64,000 bases of DNA from an uncultured Prevotella sp. (GCA_900319905.1 ONQB01000001.1:18343-82342); one strand, 5' to 3'; counted from the stretch's first letter, positions 19,401-28,803 are shown. Notes: generated by a model from the sequence alone, not told the origin. Made by a program: numbers and translations.

Positions 19401-19751
19401 GAGCCTGGTGATGAGAAAGTCACTAACATTCCTACCATCGCTTCTACCCGTCAGTATCACAACGACAGCCAGCTGAGCTATGCTTACAATGCATACAACT
19501 ACTCAACGGCACGCGTGGCTAAGGGTGACTTTATTCGCCTGAAGGATATCTCGCTGACCTACGAGTTCAGCAAGACTCTCATCTCTCACTTAGGTCTGAG
19601 CACGTTGAGCCTCAAGCTTGATGCCACCAACCTCTTCCTCCTCTATGCCGACGATAAACTCAACGGTCAGGATCCGGAGTACGTCAATGCAGGTGGTGTG
19701 GCCAGCCCGACGCCTAAGCAGTTTACCTTTACCCTCCGTTTGGGTATCTAA
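16422..19751 (+). CDS. SusC/RagA-family TonB-dependent outer-membrane transporter
   Basis: A 1109-residue outer-membrane importer, the pore of a SusCD pair that takes up oligomers using TonB energy. It has a cleavable signal (about residues 1-21, ending MAMAQ), a carboxypeptidase-D-like domain (about 23-95, VSGTVLSSENG... VIGASVMIEGT), then the plug (about 100-240, with VRGATSIYG and VLKDGSATSIYGARA). A beta-barrel ends in the typical FTLRLGI. It lacks the N-terminal STN domain, so anti-sigma signalling is not expected. SusD follows after 51 bp. Confidence 0.97.
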   Translation: MQKRLSMLLSCLFIFIGMAMAQTKVSGTVLSSENGNQEPVIGASVMIEGTKTGTVTDVDGNFTLEAPKGATLVVSYIGMQTQRVKAAPKMQIVLSADNQTLGEVVVTGIQKMDKRLFTGATTKLDANTAKLDGVADVSRALEGRAAGVSVQNVSGTFGTAPKIRVRGATSIYGTSSPLWVVDGVIMENAVNVSADDLSSGDATTLISNAIAGLNADDIESFQVLKDGSATSIYGARAMAGVIVVTTKRGRAGRSTINYTGEFTYRLKPSYSNYNISNSQEQMGIYKEMASKGWLEFSTLANSSTSGLYGKMYTSIATYDPTLGKYQLPYTEQAMNAYLQQAEFRNTDWFDLLFKNNIMQNHSVSISTGTEKASLYASLSAVTDPGWYIDSKVQRFTGNMNAQYKLSKKLSVSLLTNASYRDQDAPGTMARTTDVVSGNVSRQFDINPFSYAMNTSRTLDPNETYTRNYASFNIFDELDNNKIKAKVTDMKFQGEVNWKPVSGLELHALGAYRIYKTTTEHFVYNKSNQAEAYRAGVNDPTIMYSNPYLYTDQSVSNALPVSVMPQGGIYIRDDNDVKQLTFRGTANYNKVWNDTHIFNGLIGMEANRSDYDAQMHQDYGVDYDNGREVIITPLFYKMAKEQGTALTSFSRTWDRRLAYFANANYSYKGRYSFNVTGRYDGSNQLGKSRSARWLPTWNVSGAWNAHEEEFFKKWMERTHGAMSNATLRLSYSLVGERGSASNALPIYMAYQPFRPLANDAETGIELYSLGNSELTYEKKKEFNVGVDLGFINNRINLVSDFYWRKNYDLMGYISTEKSGGESQKFANVAAMRSHGIEFTLSTKNIMTKDLTWTSDLTFSYATTKITDLKSRSNVLTLVSGSGYARQGYPVRALFSIPFAGLNDEGIPQTIDQNGNVVTTNVNFQNFEQLDYLKYEGPTDPTTTGGFNNTVEWKNWRLNVFFTYSFGNVLRLDPVFSAAYSDMDAMPKEFKNRWVEPGDEKVTNIPTIASTRQYHNDSQLSYAYNAYNYSTARVAKGDFIRLKDISLTYEFSKTLISHLGLSTLSLKLDATNLFLLYADDKLNGQDPEYVNAGGVASPTPKQFTFTLRLGI

Positions 19752-19802
19752 ATAGGACATAGTATTTTCATAGTTTAGTCAATACATATCAGAGTATATT
19801 CA

Positions 19803-21551
19803 ATGAGCAAACATTATTATATAGCCGCAATGATGCTGGGCGGGCTTCTCTCGCTGGCATCCTGCACCGACAGTTTCCTTGACAAGAACCCTGACGAGCG
19901 TACCGAAATTGATACACCCGAAAAGGTGACAAGTCTGCTGGTGAGTGCCTACCCTGACAATAGTCCCGCACTCATCTGCGAGATGTCGAGCGATAACATC
20001 ATCGACAACAACGCCCATCATAGCTATTGGGACAGAAACACGAGCAGTCTGCATTCGATGTACTACAATCTTAACAGCTACGATCGTTCCGATGATGAGG
20101 CCTTTAAGTTCGAACCGATTGTCTCCTCTACGCAGCAGGACTCTCCCAATGGTGTATGGACCAGTTACTACCATGCCATCGCTACGGCCAACCATGCCCT
20201 GCGGGCCCTCGATGAGATTGCTGCCGAGAATGGCGGCACCTACACAGCGCAGATGACTGCTGCCAAAGGTGAGGCCCTCATGATACGTGCCTTCAGCCAC
20301 TTCATGCTGGTCAACATCTTCTCCCAGGCTTATAAAGACTCCACACTGAGCAAAGCCGACATCGGCGTGCCCTATGTCACAGAGCCCGAGAATAAGGTGT
20401 TGGTCCATTACGATCGTGGCAACGTGGCCGATGTCTATGCCAAGATTAAAGCCGATATGGAGGAAGCACTTCCCCTTATCACTGATCAGTACTACACACA
20501 GCCTAAGTGGCACTTCAATGTGAAGGCGGCACACGCTTTCGCCTGCCGTTTCTATCTCTTCACCCGCGATTACGACAAGTGCATCGAACAGGCCAATCAG
20601 GTGCTCGGCACCGATCCTACGTTGCTGCCCTCGCAGTTGATCAACTACGCTAAGTTCGTCGATGATCAGAACTTGACCAACTACACTAACCACTGGACGG
20701 GTTCTGATGTGGCCAACAATATCATGCTTATCGACACCTATAGTAGTTTCTTCAAGCACATCGCTTCCAGCAGCCGCTACAGCCACAACGCTGAGGCAGC
20801 TCACTGCACGGTCAACCGCGCATGGCCTACTGCAGGTTACACCATTCTGCCCTGCGCCCTCGTCTCCGGGTTGTTCATCAATGGCAACCAGGACTACGGA
20901 CTCTGGTGGAGCCGCAACTGCGGTCCTTCCTTCCAGTATACTGACCGCGTGTCCGGCATCGGTTATTATCACAACATCCGCCAGGAGTTCACCAATACCG
21001 AGGTATTGCTCAACCGCGCCGAGGCTGAGGTGCTGTGCTCCCGTCACGATACCGCTGCTGCTCTGGCCGATATGCAGGCCATCGAGAACAGCCGTCAGAC
21101 GACGCCTGAATACAATGATGCCTTCTCTCCGCTCACCGAGCAGTTGGTTAGACGTTACTGGCAGTATCCCGGCGACCTCAGTGCCGCCTATAACAGGCAG
21201 CATGCCGGACAGAGCCTGTATCCTTCTTGGAGCTTCACGCAGAGGATGAGTCCTTCGTTCGTCGTGCCCGAGAACTGTGAGAAGTGGATGAACCTCATTC
21301 AGGACTATCGCCGCACCGAACTGCTCTTCACGGGTATGCGCTTCTTCGACCTGAAGCGTTTCGGTATTGAGTACAGCCATATCTATGGTCCTAACGATGA
21401 GGAATTTAAACTCACCTGGAACGATCCTCGTCGTGCCATCGAGGTGCCTGCCGATGCACTCGCTGCCGGCCTCGCTTCTTCACGTCCGAAGGCTACTGAT
21501 ACCAATCCCACAAGAGTGAGCAGCAGCTCGGTACGCAAAATCAATAAATAA
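19803..21551 (+). CDS. SusD/RagB-family outer-membrane lipoprotein
   Basis: A 582-residue surface lipoprotein that acts as the lid of the SusC pore and captures substrate. The signal ends in the lipobox LASC, followed by TDSFLDKNPDE, the common SusD opening. The TPR-like helical core is visible (TANHALRALDEI; AKGEALMIRAFSHFMLVNIFSQAY). The C-terminal part has the DYRRTELLFTGMRFFDLKRFG block. It is slightly longer than the classic ~550. Substrate cannot be deduced from sequence, but the genes that follow encode proteases rather than glycosidases. Confidence 0.96.
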   Translation: MSKHYYIAAMMLGGLLSLASCTDSFLDKNPDERTEIDTPEKVTSLLVSAYPDNSPALICEMSSDNIIDNNAHHSYWDRNTSSLHSMYYNLNSYDRSDDEAFKFEPIVSSTQQDSPNGVWTSYYHAIATANHALRALDEIAAENGGTYTAQMTAAKGEALMIRAFSHFMLVNIFSQAYKDSTLSKADIGVPYVTEPENKVLVHYDRGNVADVYAKIKADMEEALPLITDQYYTQPKWHFNVKAAHAFACRFYLFTRDYDKCIEQANQVLGTDPTLLPSQLINYAKFVDDQNLTNYTNHWTGSDVANNIMLIDTYSSFFKHIASSSRYSHNAEAAHCTVNRAWPTAGYTILPCALVSGLFINGNQDYGLWWSRNCGPSFQYTDRVSGIGYYHNIRQEFTNTEVLLNRAEAEVLCSRHDTAAALADMQAIENSRQTTPEYNDAFSPLTEQLVRRYWQYPGDLSAAYNRQHAGQSLYPSWSFTQRMSPSFVVPENCEKWMNLIQDYRRTELLFTGMRFFDLKRFGIEYSHIYGPNDEEFKLTWNDPRRAIEVPADALAAGLASSRPKATDTNPTRVSSSSVRKINK

Positions 21552-21597
21552 CCCTCATTGGACTTATTGGACTTAGTTAGTAATGAAAGCATTCACA

Positions 21598-22896
21598 ATG
21601 AAAACTATTAAGTTTAACATTTGGCTTCTCGGACTGATAGCTATGGTCTGCGGGGCTATGACGTCATGCTCCGACGACGATCTGGGCCCGAGTATCTTCG
21701 ACGCTACCTATCATCCCCTTGACAGGAGTCTCTACTCGTTCCCGCTCGACTCCTTCGTGGAGGTCAACTATCGTGAGCCTTACAATATCCGCTTCATCTA
21801 TAAGATGGAGGATATCGGTACGAACATGAACTACAACCTCGTGCCGGTCGACTACCAGAAGGCGGTCAAGTTTGCCGTGCTGGGCAAATATCTCTGGTAT
21901 GATGTATATAAGAAAGAGGTGGGTGACGAGTTCCTTAAGAAGTACACTCCGCATATCATCCAGCTCATCGGCTCACCGGCTTACAATGCCAATTCCGGTA
22001 CGGAGGTGTTGGGTACGGCCGAGGGCGGTTTGAAGATCACCCTTTATAAAGGCAACGAACTCGATGAGACAAGCATCGACTCCCTCAACGAGTACTTCTT
22101 CCGCACGATGCACCATGAGTTCAGTCACATCCTTCACCAGAATGTGATTATCCCTACCTCGTTCCGTGCCATCAGCAATGGTCAGTACAATGCCATGAAC
22201 TGGCAGGAGACCGCCGACTCCATCGCGTTGTCCCGTGGCTTCTTCCTTCAGTATGCTTCCTCCGGTTACGAGGAGGACTGGGTAGAGCTCATCGCCAACT
22301 ACATTACCCGTACCGACGATCAGTGGAAAGCTTATCTCAACACCGCCAATTACGGTTGGGAGGTCGACACCATCCCTGCTGAGCGCTATACCCGCTCGCT
22401 CGGCGTCAACACCATGAGCTACTCGCTGCAGCAGTATAAGAAACTCATCAAGCAGATGCAGCGCCAAGGCCGTGTCAACTTCGACTCTATCGGCTATCGT
22501 CTCTTCACCGGTGATGTCAAATCCGAGGGTGGCGGCCTCGCCAGCTATGTGGTCGTCCGCAAGCAGATTCAGCGCAACGCCGATGGCTATCCTGCCCTTG
22601 ATCAGGATGGCAAGATAGTTTACCTCGACTCCGATGGCATCAACGGCCGTTCTGTACTGGAACAGAAGTTTGGTATTATCAAAGAGTGGTTGAAAACCAA
22701 CTTCAACTACGACATCGACAAGGTGCACAAAGAGGTGCAGCGCCGCCAGTATGTCGTGAACGATGACGGTACCTACAAGCTCGATGCCAATGGCGATCCC
22801 ATCAACGCGCTCATGCAACCCTCTTCTACCGATCCGTCGCGAACGGTGATGGACGTGCTGCTTGATGGTGTCAACCAGTATAAAGCTTTGCAATAA
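21598..22896 (+). CDS. Zinc metallohydrolase lipoprotein linked to SusCD import
   Basis: A 432-residue lipoprotein (lipobox AMTSC about residue 21; I chose MKTIKF over an ATG five codons earlier). It has the zinc motif HEFSH at H173-H177 in MHHEFSHILHQN, which fits the family described as substrate-import-associated zinc metallohydrolase lipoproteins that travel with SusCD. A long C-terminal segment (300-430) has FGIIKEWLKTNFNYDIDKVHKEVQ. It probably sits on the cell surface and trims peptide or a similar substrate before import. The specific substrate is not known. Confidence 0.85.
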   Translation: MKTIKFNIWLLGLIAMVCGAMTSCSDDDLGPSIFDATYHPLDRSLYSFPLDSFVEVNYREPYNIRFIYKMEDIGTNMNYNLVPVDYQKAVKFAVLGKYLWYDVYKKEVGDEFLKKYTPHIIQLIGSPAYNANSGTEVLGTAEGGLKITLYKGNELDETSIDSLNEYFFRTMHHEFSHILHQNVIIPTSFRAISNGQYNAMNWQETADSIALSRGFFLQYASSGYEEDWVELIANYITRTDDQWKAYLNTANYGWEVDTIPAERYTRSLGVNTMSYSLQQYKKLIKQMQRQGRVNFDSIGYRLFTGDVKSEGGGLASYVVVRKQIQRNADGYPALDQDGKIVYLDSDGINGRSVLEQKFGIIKEWLKTNFNYDIDKVHKEVQRRQYVVNDDGTYKLDANGDPINALMQPSSTDPSRTVMDVLLDGVNQYKALQ

Positions 22897-22936
22897 CACC
22901 CACATTGATTAATCATATCATCAATCGCAATCGAAT

Positions 22937-24328
22937 ATGATCAAGATGAATAAGATATATAGTCTTTCATTGGCTTGTCTTGCCGTGCTGAGTTTCTCTG
23001 CTTGCAGCAATGAGGAAGACGATCTCTTCAGCAGCTCGGCTGCTGAGCGACTCAATCAGGCAAAGACCAAGTACTCGGCCCTGCTCGCTTCTTCCAATGG
23101 CGGATGGGCCATGGAATATTATGCTACCAACGACAGCGTTGGCAGTAGCGCAACAGACTATCGTGCTGTTGGCTATCAGCTCTGCGCTAAGTTCAGCAGT
23201 GATGGTTCCGTCACCATGGGCATGAACAACCGCTTCAGCAATGATACTTACGTATCCGACCGCTCGCTTTGGGACATTATCACCGACGACGGTCCTGTAC
23301 TCTCGTTCTCAACCTACAACGACTGCATTCATGCATTCTGCGATCCTAACGACCTGCCCACGTCCATCCGTGGCGGAGGCTCCAGCGTGACCGGTCTGGG
23401 TGCTGAGGGTGACTACGAGTTTGTGATCACTGACCTTCAGGACAATGCGGAGCAGGGCACTATCAAGGGCAAGAAGCGTGGTACCTATGTTCGTATGACG
23501 CGTCTGCCCGAGGGCACTGACTTCCAGCAGTACCTCGCCGAGTGCGACAGCTTCCGCAACGTAGTCTTCGGCGGCAGCCGCTATTCCGAGCCCGTCCTCG
23601 ACCTGGGCAAGAGCAGCTACTGCATCCAGTCGCTCTCCAAGGCAGCATCTCCTAAGATCTATCCTTTCCATGGTGACTCTATCCTCTGCATGCTCCGTCG
23701 CCCGTTCATCGTCAGCAAGCGTGACGGCAACTACTATCTGCGCTTCAAATGGGCGTTTGAGGTGGGACAGGACAGCACCGTCCAGGAGTTTGTCTACAAC
23801 CCCGACAAGCAGATGTTCACGGGTGTAGGCGATGGCAATGAGATCTACACCATCCATGGTCAAGATCCCACAACGTTCTTCTCTGACAAGGTCAGTGCGG
23901 GCTCCAGCTGGCGATATATGGCTTCCGACCAGGGTAACTCTGATGCTTATTCTTCACTTTGGACCGCATTCACGTCGGCTCTGCGCAGTATGAAATATTC
24001 CATTAATGGAAATTATTTCACCTTGACGAAGGTTGACGACAAACTGCGCCTGAACATCAACGTGCGTACTAATCGTAATCAACAGCTGCGCTTGTATTAC
24101 CTCTTCAACTATACGGTTGACAATGGCAATGTCAAATTGACCTATGACGCACCTGAGGACAACTTGTCAACAACGGTGCTCAATGCCATTCCGACCCTTA
24201 AAAATATGCTGGACGCTGTGTCCGATACTTATAGTGTGACAGGTGCTTCGTCTGTATTCGATCTCACGACGCTGCGCCTCACCTCAACTTCATCTTCCGA
24301 GAAGGTGATGAATCTTCATTTGCTTTAA
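22937..24328 (+). CDS. DUF4302-type surface lipoprotein
   Basis: A 463-residue lipoprotein with lipobox FSAC (Cys about residue 23; MIKMNK or MNK could be the start). Its body resembles DUF4302 proteins: ERLNQAKTKYSALLASSNGGWAMEYY near the N-terminus and ITDDGPVLSFSTYNDCIHAF around residue 120. These are found repeatedly next to SusCD and the zinc lipoprotein above, and are taken as accessory substrate-binding proteins. There is no catalytic motif that I can see. No enzymatic function should be assumed. Confidence 0.8.
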   Translation: MIKMNKIYSLSLACLAVLSFSACSNEEDDLFSSSAAERLNQAKTKYSALLASSNGGWAMEYYATNDSVGSSATDYRAVGYQLCAKFSSDGSVTMGMNNRFSNDTYVSDRSLWDIITDDGPVLSFSTYNDCIHAFCDPNDLPTSIRGGGSSVTGLGAEGDYEFVITDLQDNAEQGTIKGKKRGTYVRMTRLPEGTDFQQYLAECDSFRNVVFGGSRYSEPVLDLGKSSYCIQSLSKAASPKIYPFHGDSILCMLRRPFIVSKRDGNYYLRFKWAFEVGQDSTVQEFVYNPDKQMFTGVGDGNEIYTIHGQDPTTFFSDKVSAGSSWRYMASDQGNSDAYSSLWTAFTSALRSMKYSINGNYFTLTKVDDKLRLNINVRTNRNQQLRLYYLFNYTVDNGNVKLTYDAPEDNLSTTVLNAIPTLKNMLDAVSDTYSVTGASSVFDLTTLRLTSTSSSEKVMNLHLL

Positions 24329-24363
24329 TTTATAATACTAGTATTATCTTTAAAACGTTTTTT

Positions 24364-25971
24364 ATGATTAGACATTTATTCTCTATTGCTGCGTTGGCGT
24401 TAGGTACGCTTTCTGCCAATGCTCAGACTGTGGAATTTAACAACGGTCTGAAAGCACAGGCTATGCAAAAGACATCTGCCATCAAGTCCGTATTTTCGAA
24501 GGCTAAGGTTGGCGGTATCGTATTAAGAAGCAAGAATGCTGCGCCAGCACAGAAGCGTGCAGAAGAAAGCTCTGTTAATGCATTTTATGGTGAGCCGAAG
24601 GGTGGCTTCTGGCGTGGAATGGAACCAGAAGGCTGGTATACAAAACCTGTATACTATACCCCTGCTTTTATTGACCAGACCTGGGTCAACTATAGTGATG
24701 GCGATAACCTTTCTTATACTTGGCAGATTGATACCATAAGCAAGACAAAGTCTACTGACAAGGACTATGTCTATCAGATATTTGGTTCCTATCCTATGCC
24801 AACATTGACTGTCACTGATGGTACAAACACCAGCTCTTATGTTTATACAGGTTACGATAATAACGATAATCCAACAGATGCCTACTGGTTTAGTGGCACC
24901 GATAGCATCAGCGCTATGGGCAACGCTGATCCCGCATCTGGAACTTATGCTTATTACTATAAGGGAACTGGATTCGCTGCTAATACCAATTTCTATGGCA
25001 CAAGCCACAAGGTTACAGGCTTCGTAGAGTTTTTTGATGCTCCAACAGATACAGTGCAGGCTTCAAGTATCTACATGGCAACCCTTTCTACATCGGGGTC
25101 TCTTGCAGATGCCCTTGGCAGCAATAAGCTGACAGCAAACATTGATTACTATGATGAGGCCACTAAGGGTTGGTATCGTTTTACTAGTGTGACTGCTGGC
25201 GCATCTGATGTTGTCAACACGGGTGGTTTTGACTACACTGTATTCACCTTCATGTCTTCGGATCCTATCCTTGGTGAACTGCCAACTCCTATCGTTTTGC
25301 CTAAACGTCCCTTGCGTGTCTCTGTTACTGGTTTTGACAAGCTCGCTTCAACATTCAATCCGTTGATGTTGTTCAGCTCAGCTAATGGTTTCTTAGGTAA
25401 TGGCTATGCAATTCTTGATAACGACAGCCTGGCATCTTTTGATTATAAAAATACTGAATATAGTGCCTGCAACCTCCACATTGGCTTCAATGCAGCCATG
25501 CCTGTTCTGAAATTGGCTAGTACCGATCCCTCTTTCGCTGTTGACTTCCCGACAGCTGGCGGCATTGGAGTGACTGGTGTAGAGGATGGTAAGTCTTATA
25601 ATGATATCACTTTCTATACACTGTCCAGCGCTGACAATATTACGGTAGATGCTCCAGATTGGGTGACTGGTTATCAATGGGATAGCAGTTATGCTGATTA
25701 TGGCGTTCAAAGTCTTTTCCTCCAGGCTGACGCTCTGCCCGCAGGTACCGCTGGTCGCCGTGGTGTCGTTACGCTGAACTGCTTCGGTAAGGAACTGAAG
25801 ATCAAGCTCACTCAGGGTGATGTAACCAACATTCCTGATCCTACAGCTGTACGTAACATCTCTGTTGAGAAGAAGACCAACGATAAGATCTACAACATTG
25901 CCGGTCAGCAGGTAAGCAAGGACTATAAGGGTCTTGTTATCAAGAACGGCAAGAAGTTCTTCAACAAGTAA
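24364..25971 (+). CDS. Secreted protein with BACON-like domain and GQ-V...NGKK tail
   Basis: A 535-residue protein with a cleavable signal (TLSANAQ). I do not recognise the main body, which is rich in Tyr, Ser, Thr and Asp. About residues 465-500 look like a BACON-like immunoglobulin fold (GRRGVVTLNCFGKELKIKLTQGD), a domain used for surface or substrate binding. The last 30 residues (KIYNIAGQQVSKDYKGLVIK) match tails on the next two gene products and may be a secretion or sorting signal. It is last in the SusCD transcription unit, since a terminator follows. Confidence 0.75.
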   Translation: MIRHLFSIAALALGTLSANAQTVEFNNGLKAQAMQKTSAIKSVFSKAKVGGIVLRSKNAAPAQKRAEESSVNAFYGEPKGGFWRGMEPEGWYTKPVYYTPAFIDQTWVNYSDGDNLSYTWQIDTISKTKSTDKDYVYQIFGSYPMPTLTVTDGTNTSSYVYTGYDNNDNPTDAYWFSGTDSISAMGNADPASGTYAYYYKGTGFAANTNFYGTSHKVTGFVEFFDAPTDTVQASSIYMATLSTSGSLADALGSNKLTANIDYYDEATKGWYRFTSVTAGASDVVNTGGFDYTVFTFMSSDPILGELPTPIVLPKRPLRVSVTGFDKLASTFNPLMLFSSANGFLGNGYAILDNDSLASFDYKNTEYSACNLHIGFNAAMPVLKLASTDPSFAVDFPTAGGIGVTGVEDGKSYNDITFYTLSSADNITVDAPDWVTGYQWDSSYADYGVQSLFLQADALPAGTAGRRGVVTLNCFGKELKIKLTQGDVTNIPDPTAVRNISVEKKTNDKIYNIAGQQVSKDYKGLVIKNGKKFFNK

Positions 25972-26017
25972 TCAGTTTCCAGTCAGGTCTCCTGACAACT
26001 TACAGATACTTCTTTTT

Positions 26018-26049
26018 AGGGGTAGGGCCTTTGGTCTTACCCCTTTTTT
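26018..26049 (+). terminator. Terminator after the SusCD operon
   Basis: AGGGGTAGGGCC pairs with GGTCTTACCCCT (wobble pairs, three-base loop), followed by six T. It closes the susC-to-secreted-protein unit, so the downstream M6 gene needs its own promoter. Confidence 0.75.
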
Positions 26050-26180
26050 GATGCATTCACTGGCCGTGTGTACATGAGGTCATGATGGATTGCTAACTAT
26101 TAGGTATCCTGTTTTGAGCCATTTGACTGATTCATAGGGAAAAGATTGTCAGTCAACTCCTTCTTCTCATATTTTCTTTG

Positions 26181-26188
26181 TACTTTTG
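26181..26188 (+). promoter_or_regulatory. -7 box upstream of the first M6 protease
   Basis: TACTTTTG fits TAnnTTTG about 47 bp before the ATG. No TTTG is evident at the expected -33 spacing. Confidence 0.45.
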
Positions 26189-26234
26189 CAACACAAATCA
26201 TAATAGTATTACACCACCCATTTATCATTCACAA

Positions 26235-28442
26235 ATGAAAAAGATTTTCCTCATCCTCGTGATGATCGTTGCCACGCTGACAGCAAGTGCTATCCGCCCC
26301 ATCTCCGTGGCATTCCCGCATCATCAGAGTGATGGCACCACCATCTCTGCCTATCTACATGGCAATGGCTTTGAGGCCTTCTATACCTCGGTTGACGGTG
26401 TCATCCTTATGCGTGATGCCGCTACCAACAATCTCTGCTATGCCACTGTCACCGATGGCAAGCTCGCAGCCTCTTCTTTGCTCGCTCATGAGGCTGACCA
26501 GCGTAGTGCCGAAGAAACGGCCTTCGTGCAGAAGATGCAACAGCAGGTTAAAGAGACGGCCATCAAAGAATTGGCCGCTAAAAATGAAGCTGTACGCAAA
26601 GTCCGTGGCATCCCCTCGGCTGCTCCGCTTAAGGTCAATGGTATGGGCACCTATGGCCAGAACTCTTTTAACGGAACATTCCCCAGCGTGGGCAGCTATA
26701 CCATTCCTGTCATCATGGTTGAGTTCAGCGACCGTAAGTTCATGGAGTCTACAACGCAGGAGCTGGTCAGCAACATGTTCAATCAGGATGACTACAACGG
26801 AGACACTGGTGCTGACGGTTCGGCCCGTCAGTATTTCGTTGACCAGAGTGGTGGCTTGTTCATTCCTACCTTCGATGTCGTAGCCAAGGTTTCTCTCAAC
26901 CACCCCTATAGCTACTATGGTACCAACACCCCCAGCCAGGACAATAATGTACGTCAGTTGATTACCGATGCCGTCACTGCTGCTGCCAATCAAGGCATCG
27001 ATTTCAAGAATTATTACTACAATGGCAGCATGCCCCTCGTAAGCATCTACTATGCCGGTCCCGGTGAGGCTACCGGAGGCGACGCCGATTGCATCTGGCC
27101 TCATTTCTCAGGTCTCTATGGCAGGACTGACGGCTATAACATCAACTCTTATTTCGTAGGAAATGAGATCTTTGGCGACAGCACCTATACAGAGCACATG
27201 GGTATCGGTGTCTTTGTTCATGAGTTTGGCCATGCCCTCGGCCTGCCCGACTTCTATTGCACCGACTACAGCTATGAGAACAATGCTGGCTTCGGCATGT
27301 ACGATGTCATGGACCAGGGCGCTTACTATGGTCTGTATGCCCGTATGCCGGTCGGCTATACCGCTTATGAGAAGAGTTTTATGGGTTGGCTTCAAATACC
27401 TGAGCTCACCGAACCTCAGCACGTCACCCTTCAGTCGCCTTTGGGCACAGCCGAAGGCAGTGCCGTGTATCTCTCACGGGCCAACAGCAACAATGAGTAT
27501 TTTATTCTTGAGAACCGTCAGACAGGCAAGTGGTATCCCTCTTTACTGGGAACGGGATTGATGCTCACACGCTATGCCTACAATTTCTATTCTTGGACTT
27601 ATTATAACGACGTGAACAACAATCAGAACGCCAAGCGTGCGATGATTGTCACTGCCGATGGCTCGACAATCACAGATGGCAAGTTCATGCCGTCCATACT
27701 CTTCGGTAACGGCTATGCCAGTATCGACTCGCTGACGCTCTTCAACAGCACGAAAAAGCAATACGCAGGCATTACAAGCATACAGAAGCACAACGACGGT
27801 ACTTGCACGTTCAATTTCTTGACCTCTGAGCTTCGCAGCATCCCCAAGGAAGGTAATACCTATGTGAAGGTCACTTCGATGGACGACCTTGCCAGTGGCG
27901 ACACCGTGCTCATCGTCAATGAAGACCGAAGCATGGCCCTGTCCTCCCAAACCGGACGCAATCACCTCATTGGTAAGGATGTCTATATTGAGAACGATAC
28001 TGTATGGGCCGGTTATGACGCTACACCGCTTTTGCTGAGCCACACGGCCGATCATGTTCACTGGATGCTCTGCCCGGCCAATCGCCAGTATATCACCGTC
28101 GCCACCGCTGCCGGCACCTTGACCACGAGCAATCAGCTGTCATATAATGCGGCTGCCACCATCAGCATCACAGATGGTAATGCCACCATTCGGTTCATTG
28201 GTACCAACAAGCACAATACCATTGGCTTCAATGCCGACGAGCTGTCGTTTGCCGGATATACCGCCAGCACCGCTCCGGCCATCCAGCTCTTCAAGCGCCA
28301 GAATCTCACCAGTGGCATCTCAACAATCACCTTCACCCGGGATGATGACAACGATGCTTACTACAATCTTGCCGGCCAGCGTGTGTCGCCGACCACCAAG
28401 GGCTTGCTCATCCATCGTGGCAAGAAAGTCATCAACAAGTAA
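26235..28442 (+). CDS. Secreted M6-family metalloprotease
   Basis: A 735-residue protease (I chose MKKIFLILVM, which gives a normal signal peptide, over an upstream ATG). It has a propeptide-like region to about residue 130 and the immune-inhibitor-A-like M6 catalytic domain. The zinc site HEFGHALGLPD starts at H329, followed by FGMYDVMDQG, the M6 Met-turn region. After about residue 520 the C-terminal domains are of unknown type, then a tail (YYNLAGQRVSPTTKGLLI) matching two neighbours. It probably degrades extracellular protein and supplies the SusCD importer. Confidence 0.92.
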   Translation: MKKIFLILVMIVATLTASAIRPISVAFPHHQSDGTTISAYLHGNGFEAFYTSVDGVILMRDAATNNLCYATVTDGKLAASSLLAHEADQRSAEETAFVQKMQQQVKETAIKELAAKNEAVRKVRGIPSAAPLKVNGMGTYGQNSFNGTFPSVGSYTIPVIMVEFSDRKFMESTTQELVSNMFNQDDYNGDTGADGSARQYFVDQSGGLFIPTFDVVAKVSLNHPYSYYGTNTPSQDNNVRQLITDAVTAAANQGIDFKNYYYNGSMPLVSIYYAGPGEATGGDADCIWPHFSGLYGRTDGYNINSYFVGNEIFGDSTYTEHMGIGVFVHEFGHALGLPDFYCTDYSYENNAGFGMYDVMDQGAYYGLYARMPVGYTAYEKSFMGWLQIPELTEPQHVTLQSPLGTAEGSAVYLSRANSNNEYFILENRQTGKWYPSLLGTGLMLTRYAYNFYSWTYYNDVNNNQNAKRAMIVTADGSTITDGKFMPSILFGNGYASIDSLTLFNSTKKQYAGITSIQKHNDGTCTFNFLTSELRSIPKEGNTYVKVTSMDDLASGDTVLIVNEDRSMALSSQTGRNHLIGKDVYIENDTVWAGYDATPLLLSHTADHVHWMLCPANRQYITVATAAGTLTTSNQLSYNAAATISITDGNATIRFIGTNKHNTIGFNADELSFAGYTASTAPAIQLFKRQNLTSGISTITFTRDDDNDAYYNLAGQRVSPTTKGLLIHRGKKVINK

Positions 28443-28461
28443 CTTAATTAAGATAATACTC

Positions 28462-28495
28462 AGAGGGGGTAGCGCCTATGGTGCCTACCCCCTCT
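28462..28495 (+). terminator. Hairpin terminator after the first M6 gene
   Basis: AGAGGGGGTAG pairs perfectly with CTACCCCCTCT, with further pairs inside (CGCC/GGTG). No clean T-run follows (TATAGTTT), so termination strength is uncertain. It shares GGGGTAG with the previous terminator. Confidence 0.65.
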
Positions 28496-28503
28496 ATAGT
28501 TTC

Positions 28504-28603
28504 TACCCCTCCTACTTTTCCCTACCTTGCCTATCTTGCCTACCTTGCCTATCTTTCCTACCTTTCCTACCTTGCCTATCTTGCCTATCTCGCCTATCTC
28601 GCC
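28504..28603. repeat. TAGGC 9/10-bp tandem array, locus 2 (inverted)
   Basis: Read on the minus strand this is a series of about ten units such as TAGGCAAGG, TAGGCAAGA, TAGGAAAGG and TAGGCGAGA. It is the same family as locus 1, in the opposite orientation. On the plus strand it gives a spurious (Tyr-Leu-Ala)n frame. It is part of the 412-bp gap between the M6 genes. Confidence 0.85.
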
Positions 28604-28605
28604 CT

Positions 28606-28680
28606 TTCGCCGAATCTCCGTCGGCTTTTCGCCGAACCTCCGTCGGCCTTTCGGCGAACCTCCGACGGCCCTTCGCCGAA
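28606..28680. repeat. 22-bp TTCGCCGAA repeat cluster
   Basis: Three full 22-bp units starting TTCGSCGAA and one partial follow each other exactly. Each unit has TTCGCCGAACCTCCGTCGGC-like sequence. A related cluster with the same period lies near 59000. The rest of the gap up to the promoter near 28804 holds no recognisable feature. Confidence 0.8.
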
Positions 28681-28803
28681 ATGCGATACCGGCTTCAATG
28701 GATGCCTGTGTGTCTGGTTGTGCATGCTTTTAAACGAATAGTTAGCAAATGACAACTTTCTCTGTGTTTGATGAGGTTCATAAAAGAATAGTTTAGCCAT
28801 TTG

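Noticed and set aside
19800-21380. Long open frame (526 codons) on the minus strand opposite the SusD gene
   Set aside because: It lies wholly inside a well-supported SusD gene, has no family likeness, and is a shadow that arises from the codon bias of the sense strand.
26050-26180. Possible regulatory element between the SusCD terminator and the first M6 gene
   Set aside because: I see no repeat, hairpin or TTTG/TAnnTTTG pair with correct spacing apart from the -7 box listed.
28478-28741. Frames with (Tyr-Leu-Ala) or (Pro-Thr) repeats after the first M6 gene
   Set aside because: They are translations of the TAGGC repeat array and not genes.
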